This document shows, piece after piece, positions 1 through 5,486 of a stretch of 8,178 bases of DNA. The first letter of the stretch is position 1; each line of letters starts with the position of its first letter. The DNA comes from Spirochaetales bacterium (lineage in GTDB: Bacteria; Spirochaetota; Spirochaetia; Treponematales; Rectinemataceae): positions 561,666 to 569,843 of the forward strand of contig JADLKI010000008.1 in the NCBI GenBank assembly GCA_015657395.1, in the 5' to 3' direction. Position numbers and translations under genes: made by a program. The notes under the pieces are model-generated. The model saw only the letters and a program-made list of their open reading frames with translations, made no database searches and was not told the origin of the DNA.

Positions 1-37
1 TTGTGCGACACGCGCCCTGTCTGAGTCAATGAGAGAA

Positions 38-64
38 GCGATTGGCCTCCAATCTGCTCTTTTT
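38..64 (+). terminator. Probable intrinsic terminator of an upstream gene
   Basis: GATTGG (40-45) and CCAATC (49-54) form a perfect 6-bp stem with a CCT loop. G38-C39 can pair with G56-C57 across a one-base bulge. The stem is followed by a T-rich run at 58-64. This fits a Rho-independent terminator for a plus-strand gene lying mostly outside the window. In-frame stops at 22-24 and 30-32 are candidate ends of that gene, but too little is present to identify it. Confidence 0.5.
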
Positions 65-76
65 CCCGCAAATACG

Positions 77-85
77 TGGTATAAT
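77..85 (+). promoter_or_regulatory. Extended -10 promoter of the LacI-family gene
   Basis: TGG followed directly by TATAAT (80-85) is a perfect extended -10 element (TGnTATAAT). No good -35 hexamer is visible 16-18 bases upstream, which is acceptable for extended -10 promoters. Transcription would start near 91-93, about 32 bases before the regulator start codon and essentially at the ATG at 92. Confidence 0.6.
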
Positions 86-91
86 CTCTAG

Positions 92-127
92 ATGAAAACC
101 TTTTCAGAAGCTATGATATCGATATGA
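92..127 (+). CDS. Possible 11-codon leader peptide coupled to the LacI gene
   Basis: An ATG at 92 opens an 11-residue frame (MKTFSEAMISI). Its TGA (125-127) overlaps the regulator's ATG (124-126) as ATGA. It has no Shine-Dalgarno site, but its ATG sits almost exactly at the start point predicted from the extended -10, so it could be read as a leaderless message. The regulator itself has only a weak AGAAG 13 bases upstream, so termination-reinitiation from this leader is an attractive way to translate it. A frame this short can arise by chance; no conserved peptide is recognised. Confidence 0.25.
   Translation: MKTFSEAMISI
114..127. promoter_or_regulatory. Candidate LacI-type operator over the regulator start codon
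   Basis: The 14-mer TGATATCGATATGA is palindromic except for its second base pair (G115 against G126), with a perfect 10-bp core at 116-125 centred on CG. LacI/PurR-family operators are typically palindromes with a central CpG. The site lies about 25 bases downstream of the predicted transcription start, where a bound repressor could block its own gene. Autoregulation is inference. Confidence 0.35.
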
Positions 128-1125
128 CAAGCATTAAGGACATCGCGCGGCTTGCCGGTGTCTCGCCCTCGACCGTCTCGCGCGTGCTCAACGAACGCGC
201 ATACGTGCGCTCCGAAGTGCGCCAGCATGTGCTCGACATTGTCAAGGAAAAAGGTTATGTGCAGAATCACGTCGCGCGGTCGATGGTGCTCCAGCGGAGT
301 TTTACGATAGGCGTGGTCATCCCCTATCTGTTCAATATGTTCCAGCGACAGCTCTTTGCGTCGATGGAATTTTTTCTCGAGCAGCACGGCTACAAGACAC
401 AGTTCTTCTTCCTGCGCTGGTCCGATGCGAGCGAGCAGGCCTTTCTCCGCCGCCTGAAAAGCGAGACGCTCGATGGCATCATCTTCATTCACGAACTCGA
501 TAATCCCTCGATTTATCAATATATTCAGGAAAGAGGCCTTCCTGTCGCCCTCTGCACCTTCGAAAAGCAGGAATTCGGTTTCCCCGCGGTCCATATCGAG
601 GAAGAAGCATCGGCCTCTCTTGCGGTCGAATATCTCATTCAGCGGGGACACCGCAATATAGGATTCATCACCGGCGAACATTTCAGCTTTGGCCGCCAGC
701 GCGAGGATGGCTACAGAAGAGCGCTCGCCGCGCACGGCATTTCATACAGCCCGGAGTTTACGGTGCGTGTACCCTCCTATGACCCCGGGGCGGGACGCAC
801 GGGTATGCTCACTCTGATAAAGCGGAAGCAGCCCCTGACAGCGGTATTTGCAGCGACCGACGAGCTCGCGATCGGCGCGATGAAGGCCCTCTCCGAATCG
901 GGGCTCAGAGTACCGGAGGACGTGAGCGTGGTGGGCCTCGACGATATCGATATCTCCGCGTTTACGACACCCGGGCTCACGACGGTGCGCCAGCCGATTT
1001 TCGAGATGGGCAAGAAGAGCGCTGACCTGGTCTGCGAATGGATTGCGCGCGGCCGCATGCAGGAGAAGACCGAACTCTTTACGGCGACCATAGTCGAGCG
1101 CGACTCGGTCCGCACACTGAACTAG
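124..1125 (+). CDS. LacI/PurR-family transcriptional regulator
   Basis: This 333-residue protein has the length and architecture of LacI/PurR regulators. An N-terminal helix-turn-helix covers residues 4-23 (IKDIARLAGVSPSTVSRVLN), followed by the minor-groove hinge around NHVARSM (48-54) and a periplasmic-binding-protein-like effector domain from about residue 60 to the end, including the C-terminal GLDDIDISAFTTPGLTTVRQP block (about 271-291). Such proteins bind DNA as dimers and usually respond to a sugar or nucleoside. The effector cannot be read from sequence, and no sugar genes lie in the window. At the hinge, residue 54 is Met where PurR has the Leu that intercalates at the central CpG. 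Translation has no clear Shine-Dalgarno site. The gene ends in a TAG shared with the convergent ferritin gene. Family assignment is secure; the target regulon is unknown. Confidence 0.95.
   Translation: MTSIKDIARLAGVSPSTVSRVLNERAYVRSEVRQHVLDIVKEKGYVQNHVARSMVLQRSFTIGVVIPYLFNMFQRQLFASMEFFLEQHGYKTQFFFLRWSDASEQAFLRRLKSETLDGIIFIHELDNPSIYQYIQERGLPVALCTFEKQEFGFPAVHIEEEASASLAVEYLIQRGHRNIGFITGEHFSFGRQREDGYRRALAAHGISYSPEFTVRVPSYDPGAGRTGMLTLIKRKQPLTAVFAATDELAIGAMKALSESGLRVPEDVSVVGLDDIDISAFTTPGLTTVRQPIFEMGKKSADLVCEWIARGRMQEKTELFTATIVERDSVRTLN
943..954. repeat. Perfect 12-bp palindrome inside the LacI-family gene
   Basis: GATATCGATATC is a perfect palindrome centred on CG and shares its 10-bp core with the palindrome over the start codon of the same gene, about 830 bases upstream. 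It encodes residues 274-277 (DIDI) of a conserved stretch, so the match may be a by-product of coding. An auxiliary operator for DNA looping is the alternative. Confidence 0.3.
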
Positions 1126-1616
1126 AACGGTTCGAAATTCTGCTCCTCGAACCAGTAGTGCCGCGAATCCTCCTGAATCTTCAGCAATTCTTCGTAGTGC
1201 CGATTCTCCCACTCGGAGAGGGACAGGAAGAAGGCTTTGAGGTGTGGTTCCTGGGCAAGATCGGCCATTTTCCGGTAATGCTGAGTGGCGTTCAGTTCGA
1301 GCAGCACGGCGCTCGAAACCGCGGCGCTGACATGACGGTCCGAAGCCACCCGTGTAAGGAACTCCTGGCTGAACATAGGGCTTTTATACGGGATTGCCTG
1401 AATTTCTGCAGCAAGATTGGTGGTGGGCATCCGGCCGCCCTCCATCTCTTTATAGTACCTCAACAGCCAATTGTAGTGACGCTTTTCCTCCTCCGCGCGG
1501 CTTGCAAAGAACAGTGCCACATCGCTTTCGGCGCGGAGGGCAGCCTCAGAATAGATGGTCACGCTGTCGATTTCGCTCTTCATGGCATATCTCAATGCCT
1601 GTATAAGTTCGTCCAT
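1122..1616 (-). CDS. Rubrerythrin-like ferritin-family diiron protein
   Basis: The 164-residue protein is a four-helix-bundle diiron protein. The expected ligand pattern is complete: Glu15, Glu44-x-x-His47, Glu107 and Glu137-x-x-His140, two EXXH-type motifs in two related halves. It has no cysteine, so it lacks the C-terminal rubredoxin domain of classical rubrerythrins. It has no signal peptide, so it is cytoplasmic. Relatives serve as peroxide reductases or iron-handling proteins in oxidative-stress defence; which applies here cannot be told. The start is supported by AAGGAG (complement of 1623-1628) six bases upstream. An AT-rich dyad lies directly above the ribosome binding site and may be its operator. 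The gene is transcribed alone, away from the zinc operon, and its stop overlaps that of the LacI-family gene. The C-terminus (YWFEEQNFEPF) is a feature I associate with this family from memory. Confidence 0.88.
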   Translation of the reverse strand: MDELIQALRYAMKSEIDSVTIYSEAALRAESDVALFFASRAEEEKRHYNWLLRYYKEMEGGRMPTTNLAAEIQAIPYKSPMFSQEFLTRVASDRHVSAAVSSAVLLELNATQHYRKMADLAQEPHLKAFFLSLSEWENRHYEELLKIQEDSRHYWFEEQNFEPF

Positions 1617-1634
1617 GAAAGTCTCCTTAGTTCT

Positions 1635-1656
1635 TTTTATATATCATAATATAAAA
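1635..1656. promoter_or_regulatory. AT-rich inverted repeat upstream of the ferritin gene
   Basis: TTTTATAT (1635-1642) and ATATAAAA (1649-1656) are perfect 8-bp arms around a 6-base spacer. The site begins seven bases upstream of the ferritin Shine-Dalgarno site, and on the minus strand it contains -10-like hexamers (TATGAT, TATATT). It is therefore placed to be an operator or promoter element of that gene. A Fur/PerR/Zur-class repressor would be a natural candidate for a ferritin or zinc locus, but the even-centred spacing does not match the standard PerR or Fur boxes I know. Confidence 0.45.
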
Positions 1657-1683
1657 TATTCTCCTGTGGGAGGGTTTTCTGCG

Positions 1684-1708
1684 ATTTGCAAATTTTGGAT
1701 TTGTCCAA
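1684..1708. repeat. Paired dyads in the ferritin-znu divergent region
   Basis: ATTTGCAAAT (1684-1693) is a perfect 10-bp palindrome. It is followed one base later by TTGGA-TTTG-TCCAA (1695-1708), a 5-bp dyad. Both lie just upstream of the znuA -35 region. They could be binding sites for a regulator of either divergent gene, but AT-rich intergenic DNA yields such dyads by chance, so this is weak. Confidence 0.25.
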
Positions 1709-1714
1709 TATATT

Positions 1715-1744
1715 TTGCAGACCATCTGTAAATAAATTTATAAT
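1715..1744 (+). promoter_or_regulatory. Promoter of the zinc transporter operon
   Basis: A perfect TATAAT (1739-1744) has TTGCAG (1715-1720) 18 bases upstream as a partial -35 (3 of 6 consensus bases). Transcription would begin near 1751, leaving a short leader of about 15 bases that just includes the Shine-Dalgarno site at 1754-1759. A 10-bp palindrome, ATAAATTTAT (1732-1741), overlaps the -10 and is a possible repressor site; zinc importers are usually controlled by Zur, but no clear Zur box is seen. Confidence 0.55.
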
Positions 1745-1753
1745 AGCATGATT

Positions 1754-1759
1754 GAGGAG
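1754..1759 (+). promoter_or_regulatory. Ribosome binding site that fixes the znuA start
   Basis: GAGGAG sits six bases before the ATG at 1766. The in-frame ATG at 1748 has no ribosome binding site and lies at or before the predicted transcription start, so 1766 is the better start. Confidence 0.7.
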
Positions 1760-1765
1760 CATCGC

Positions 1766-2695
1766 ATGAATCTGAAGAGAGACATCCGGGGGATGTGCAG
1801 GCTTCTGGGCGCCCTGTTTTTGGTATTCGCGGCGACCGGGGCTTCCTTTGCGCAGCCCAAAAAGCCGGCGCTCACGGTGGCGGTGAGCATTCCCCCGATG
1901 CAGGAGTGGGTAAACCGTCTGGCGGGGGACAGAGTCGCCGTGGTGCTCATCATGCCGCCCGGCTCAAGCCCGCACGCGTTCGAGCCCTCCCCCCGCCAGC
2001 TCGTCGACATCGGCAGCGCGCAAGTGTGGTTTTCCATCAACATCGACTTTGAATACTCGCTCAGACCCAAGGTGAGCGCCATGTATCCCAGGCTCGACAT
2101 CGTCGATGTGACGAAGAACGTCAGGTTCCGCACCCTGCGCCCCGGCGAACAGGAGACAGAGGTCGGAGCGGCGGGGGGACAGATCGATCCCGCCCTCACC
2201 AACCGCGATCAGCACACGTGGCTCGGCCATGACCAGGCCAAGGCCGAAATTGCGGTCATCCGCGATACCCTGATCGCCCGGGACCCGGCGGGGACGGAGG
2301 TCTACAGGGCGAACTACGAGAAATACGCGAAGGAGATCGATGCCGTGTATTCTTCGATGAAGACAAGGCTTGCGCCGCTTTCCGGCTCGAAAGTGTTCGT
2401 CTATCACCCGGCCTTCGGCTATTTCCTCGATATGTTCAACATTACTCAGGTTGCGGTGGAGCTGGGCGGGAAAGAGCCTACGCAGAGAGAGCTCGTGGCG
2501 CTCGTCGATCTCGCGAAGAAAGAGAAGGCCAGGGTCATCTTTACTCAGGCCCAGTTCTCGGAGAGCGCGGCGAAGGCGGTAGCGGGCGCGGTCGGAGCCG
2601 CGGTTGTGCCGATCGATCCGCTGGCTCCGGACTGGCTCGGGAATCTGTCGCGCATGGGCCAGGCCCTGCTCGCGTCCGCCCCCGGAGGAAAATGA
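1766..2695 (+). CDS. znuA: Periplasmic zinc-binding protein of a ZnuABC-type importer
   Basis: This 309-residue cluster A-I substrate-binding protein captures Zn2+ in the periplasm and delivers it to the ZnuB/ZnuC transporter. The N-terminus is a Sec signal peptide (basic start, hydrophobic core about 13-25, likely cleavage after ASFA at 29). There is no lipobox Cys, so it is a soluble periplasmic form. The expected metal ligands are visible: His70 in SSPHAFEPSP, His150 in DQHTWLG, His214 in VYHPAFGYF and Asp284 in PIDPL. Three His plus one acid is the zinc pattern; manganese relatives usually have Glu at the third position. The loop before the second ligand (about 117-149) lacks the long His/Asp-rich insert of many ZnuA proteins. 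It is first in an operon with znuC and znuB. The start at 1766 is chosen by its Shine-Dalgarno site. Confidence 0.92.
   Translation: MNLKRDIRGMCRLLGALFLVFAATGASFAQPKKPALTVAVSIPPMQEWVNRLAGDRVAVVLIMPPGSSPHAFEPSPRQLVDIGSAQVWFSINIDFEYSLRPKVSAMYPRLDIVDVTKNVRFRTLRPGEQETEVGAAGGQIDPALTNRDQHTWLGHDQAKAEIAVIRDTLIARDPAGTEVYRANYEKYAKEIDAVYSSMKTRLAPLSGSKVFVYHPAFGYFLDMFNITQVAVELGGKEPTQRELVALVDLAKKEKARVIFTQAQFSESAAKAVAGAVGAAVVPIDPLAPDWLGNLSRMGQALLASAPGGK
2684..2689 (+). promoter_or_regulatory. Ribosome binding site supporting a GTG start for znuC
   Basis: GGAGGA lies seven bases before GTG 2697 but sixteen before the in-frame ATG at 2706, so the GTG is the likelier start. It lies inside the last codons of znuA, which suggests translational coupling. 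Confidence 0.6.
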
Positions 2696-2696
2696 A

Positions 2697-3536
2697 GTGA
2701 GCGATATGGATCACAGTGCGCCGCAGGCTCAAGCCGCGGACGAAGTGCACCTGCCGCATGCGCCGGAAAATGTGGCCATCTGGTGCCAGAATCTGGCCTT
2801 TCACTATCGGGAAGTGGAAGTGTTCAACAGTGTGTCCTTTCATGTGCACCGCGGAGAGTTCGTCGCGCTGACGGGCAAGAATGGCGCGGGCAAGAGTACG
2901 CTGCTCAAGCTCATCGTGGGGCTCCTGGAGCCCGCGCAGGGACAGGTGCTGGTGTTTGGCGCCCCGCCGCGCCGACGCATCGAGTCGATCGGCTATGTGC
3001 CCCAGCACACGGGGTTCGACGCGGCTTTCCCCATCCGCGTGGAAGAAGTCGTCGGCATGGGGAGGCTTTCGGGGCTCTCTCCCGTCGCGAAGCGCCAGAA
3101 GCAGGAGAATGTCGAGTGGGCGCTGCGCCAGGCGGAAGTGTACGATCTGCGCGAGCGGCCCTTCTCCACGCTGTCGGGGGGACAGAGGCGGAGGGTGCTC
3201 GTCGCCCGTGCGCTTGTGGGGCATCCCAAGCTCCTTGTGCTCGATGAGCCTACCGCGAACATGGATGTTGACAGCGAGAAAAAATTCTACGACGTGCTGG
3301 AGCGCTTCAAAGGGAGCACGACGGTGCTCGTCGCGACCCACGATTCGGACTTTGTGTCGGCGCTGGCGGATACGGTGCTCTGCGTCGGGCAGGATATCGA
3401 TCATCCGCACTCGGTGCACCGCCATGCGATCGAGCAGGCGGTGAACGCACCCGAGGACATCTATGGCGGCAAGGTTGTCCGCGTCCGGCACGATATCGAG
3501 CTTCCGGACGATGCATGCTGTGAAGGAAAAGAGTGA
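2697..3536 (+). CDS. znuC: ATP-binding subunit of the zinc ABC importer
   Basis: A 279-residue cytoplasmic ABC ATPase that powers zinc import through ZnuB. All motifs are intact: Walker A GKNGAGKST (60-68), Q-loop Gln103 in VPQHTGF, signature LSGGQ (159-163), Walker B LLVLDEP with Asp183 and catalytic Glu184, and switch His215 in ATHDSDF. The GTG start follows the znuA stop after one base; ATG 2706 is the alternative. Its TGA overlaps the znuB ATG (TGATG). The C-terminal 45 residues are unusual: a His cluster HPHSVHRH (236-243) and vicinal Cys274-Cys275 near the end could bind metal. Family assignment is secure. Zinc specificity is inferred from ZnuA, and manganese or iron is the less likely alternative. 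Confidence 0.92.
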   Translation: MSDMDHSAPQAQAADEVHLPHAPENVAIWCQNLAFHYREVEVFNSVSFHVHRGEFVALTGKNGAGKSTLLKLIVGLLEPAQGQVLVFGAPPRRRIESIGYVPQHTGFDAAFPIRVEEVVGMGRLSGLSPVAKRQKQENVEWALRQAEVYDLRERPFSTLSGGQRRRVLVARALVGHPKLLVLDEPTANMDVDSEKKFYDVLERFKGSTTVLVATHDSDFVSALADTVLCVGQDIDHPHSVHRHAIEQAVNAPEDIYGGKVVRVRHDIELPDDACCEGKE

Positions 3537-4393
3537 TGGGCGGATTTTTGCAGGCTTTGGTGAACCCTGCGGTTCCTTTTGTGCGGAACGCACTGATCGG
3601 CAGCGTGCTCGCGGCGTTTTTGTTCGGGATTCTGGGCTCGCTGGTGACGGTGCGGCGGATCGCGGGGCTTGCCGGCGCGATTTCGCATACGGTTTTGGGC
3701 GGCATAGGGCTCGCGCTCTTTCTGGCGTCGCGCGGCGCGCCGAAGTGGGTCAGCCCGATGCTCGGGGCGCTCGTGTTCGCGATCCTTGCGGCGCTGCTCA
3801 TCAGTCTTGTGTCGCTCAAGGCGAAACAGCGCGAGGATACGGTGATCAATGCGCTGTGGGCGATCGGCATGAGCCTCGGTGTGGTGTTTTTGGCGAAGAC
3901 GCCGGGCTATATCGATCCGATGAGCTATCTTTTCGGCAACATTCTTCTGGTGACGAGCCAGGACCTCTATCTTCTCGCGGCGCTCGATGTCATCGTGCTC
4001 CTCCTCGTGGTGCGCTACTATCGGCACATCGAGGCCGCGTCCTTCGACGAGGAGTTCGCGGCGACAAAAGGCGTGCCCGTGACGGCGGTCTATCTTGCGC
4101 TGGTCCTCGTCATCGCGGTTGCGATCGTCCTGCTCCAGACATTCGTCGGCATCGTGATGGTCATCGCGATGCTCACCCTGCCGGCCGGCACCGCGGGGTA
4201 CTTTTCGCGCAATCTGGCGGGCATGATGGTGAACGCGACGCTTCTTTCCCTTGTTTTTTCGGTCGGGGGGCTCGCGGTCTCGTGGCACTTCGATCTGCCT
4301 GCCGGCGCGGTGATCGTGCTGTTGTCGGGGGCGGTGTTCATCGCGTTTTCCGCGGGGAGGATGCTCGCAGGACGCAGACTCGCGAGATCATGA
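3536..4393 (+). CDS. znuB: Membrane permease of the zinc ABC importer
   Basis: A 285-residue ABC-3 family inner-membrane permease forming the Zn2+ channel with ZnuC. It is strongly hydrophobic with about eight predicted membrane segments. Family landmarks are SHTVLGGIGLA (about 51-61), YLFGN (about 133-137), the cytoplasmic coupling segment FDEEFAATKGVP (about 170-181), and LLQTFVGIVMVIAMLTLPAG in the C-terminal half. GAAGGA (3522-3527) stands eight bases before the ATG at 3536. A GTG at 3533 is also possible and would add one residue. The znuC stop and this start share a base, so the two are probably translationally coupled. It is the last gene of the znuA-znuC-znuB operon. No strong intrinsic terminator with a T-run follows it. 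Confidence 0.92.
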   Translation: MGGFLQALVNPAVPFVRNALIGSVLAAFLFGILGSLVTVRRIAGLAGAISHTVLGGIGLALFLASRGAPKWVSPMLGALVFAILAALLISLVSLKAKQREDTVINALWAIGMSLGVVFLAKTPGYIDPMSYLFGNILLVTSQDLYLLAALDVIVLLLVVRYYRHIEAASFDEEFAATKGVPVTAVYLALVLVIAVAIVLLQTFVGIVMVIAMLTLPAGTAGYFSRNLAGMMVNATLLSLVFSVGGLAVSWHFDLPAGAVIVLLSGAVFIAFSAGRMLAGRRLARS

Positions 4394-4412
4394 CAGAATA
4401 AGACGATTCATT

Positions 4413-4446
4413 CAGGATTCTGCATAATGTAGAATCCTGCATTATG
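4413..4446. repeat. Interlocked inverted and direct repeats upstream of nqrB
   Basis: CAGGATTCT (4413-4421) and AGAATCCTG (4431-4439) form a perfect 9-bp stem. CATAATG in its loop (4423-4429) is also perfectly complementary to CATTATG (4440-4446) just after it, so the two hairpins exclude each other. The same bases form a 14-base direct repeat (4417-4430 and 4434-4447, 12 of 14 identical) at a 17-base period. A third TGCATTA lies at 4469-4475. There is no T-run, so it is a poor intrinsic terminator. Regulator binding sites or an RNA switch are possible. Confidence 0.5.
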
Positions 4447-4448
4447 TC

Positions 4449-4479
4449 TTTACAACTCCGCCCTTCCATGCATTAGGAT
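4449..4479 (+). promoter_or_regulatory. Weak promoter candidate for the nqr operon
   Basis: TTTACA (4449-4454) is a good -35 match, with TAGGAT (4474-4479) as a poor -10 at 19-base spacing. It directly follows the interlocked repeats, which would place them just upstream of RNA polymerase. Read-through from znuB is an alternative source of nqr transcript. Confidence 0.3.
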
Positions 4480-4505
4480 TAGAGATACAAAAGGAGGGGC
4501 GCGTG

Positions 4506-5486
4506 ATGAAGTTCCTCAGACAACCGATGATGCGCAAAGTGCTCATCGCGCTTGCGCCGATATACCTGTTTTCGCTCTGGATGTATGGCCTCCGCGTGGT
4601 TGCGGCGGCCGTGGTGGTGTTCGTCTGCGGGATTGTCACCGAATGGCTGTTCGAGCGAAAGCGGCAGGGAAAAGTGAGCGAGGCCGTGCTGGTGACCTGC
4701 GCGCTGTATGCGCTGGCCTGGCCGCCCAAGACGCCGCTCTGGATTCTGGCGGTCGGCATCATCTTTGCGGTGGCGATGGCCAAGGGCGTCTACGGCGGAT
4801 TCGGACGCAACATTTTCAATCCGGCCATAGCGGGGCGCGCCTTTGTGTACATCAGTTTCGCGGTGGTGCTCTCGCGGGCCTACACCAGTTTCGGCAATTT
4901 CGGGATAGGAACGGTCGATGTCCTGTCTTCTGCCACTCCGCTCGCCCAGATGAGGGCCCACACCGCAGTGCCCATCTCCAGCCTTCTGTTCGGTCTGCGG
5001 CCGGGCGCCATGGGTGAGAGCATGACACTGCTCATCGTGCTGGCTGCGGTCTACCTCATCCTGACCAAGACCGCGAGCTGGCGGATCATCCTCGCAACAC
5101 TGCTTGGCGGCGCGGTGACGAACCTCATCATCCTCGCGACGGGTGCGCAGAAGGCCCTGCCGATGGAAAGCCTGCTGGCCGGTTCTTTCCTCTACATGTC
5201 GGTGTTCATGGCGACGGATCCTGTTTCGGCGCCGAAGAAGCAGCCCTCGCACTACATCTACGGGGCTCTCATCGGTGCGACCGCGGTGATCATCCGCACG
5301 TTCTCCGCCTTCCCGGAAGGCACGAGCTTTGCAATTCTGTTCGGGAACACCTTCGCGAATCTCATCGACATCGCGGTCGATTCCATCACGAAGAAGACGC
5401 CGGCTCCCACCCAAAAGCCCGCCGGGTCCGATGCACCCAAACCGCCTGTCCAGCCTGCCGCGCCGCAGACGAAAGGAGGCGCATGA
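4506..5486 (+). CDS. nqrB: NQR complex subunit B, short form
   Basis: A 326-residue integral membrane protein of the NqrB/RnfD family that carries covalent FMN and forms part of the sodium path of Na+-translocating NADH:quinone reductase. The flavin-attachment motif is SSATPL with acceptor Thr144. NqrB-type blocks follow: YGGFGRNIFNPAIAGRAF (96-113), which includes the Gly pair where quinone-site inhibitor resistance maps in Vibrio NqrB, and FMATDPVSA (234-242). About nine to ten membrane helices are expected. Vibrio NqrB is about 412 residues; this one starts almost at the first helix and lacks roughly 85 N-terminal residues. A Pro/Ala/Lys tail covers 296-326. AAGGAGG (4491-4497) supports ATG 4506; GTG 4503 is possible. 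No nqrA precedes it. RnfD is the alternative call, but the motifs favour NqrB. Confidence 0.9.
   Translation: MKFLRQPMMRKVLIALAPIYLFSLWMYGLRVVAAAVVVFVCGIVTEWLFERKRQGKVSEAVLVTCALYALAWPPKTPLWILAVGIIFAVAMAKGVYGGFGRNIFNPAIAGRAFVYISFAVVLSRAYTSFGNFGIGTVDVLSSATPLAQMRAHTAVPISSLLFGLRPGAMGESMTLLIVLAAVYLILTKTASWRIILATLLGGAVTNLIILATGAQKALPMESLLAGSFLYMSVFMATDPVSAPKKQPSHYIYGALIGATAVIIRTFSAFPEGTSFAILFGNTFANLIDIAVDSITKKTPAPTQKPAGSDAPKPPVQPAAPQTKGGA

Noticed and set aside
1661..1680. CTCC-TGTG-GGAG hairpin followed by T-rich DNA as a terminator
   Set aside because: The stem is only four base pairs, and no plus-strand gene ends nearby.
1748..1766. ATG 1748 as the znuA start
   Set aside because: It has no Shine-Dalgarno site and sits at or before the predicted transcription start, while ATG 1766 has GAGGAG at ideal spacing and begins a normal signal peptide.
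4413..4446. H-type pseudoknot from the interlocked repeats
   Set aside because: With no bases between the second strand of stem 1 and the second strand of stem 2, the connecting loop cannot cross a 9-bp stem. The helices must be alternatives.
4413..4455. Intrinsic terminator after znuB
   Set aside because: The stem is adequate but no T-run follows it. Termination here is possible but unsupported.
2541..5414. Long open frames on the minus strand opposite znuC, znuB and nqrB (up to about 350 codons)
   Set aside because: They are Arg/His-rich, match no family I recognise, and lie opposite secure genes. High GC with strong codon bias leaves the antisense frames open.
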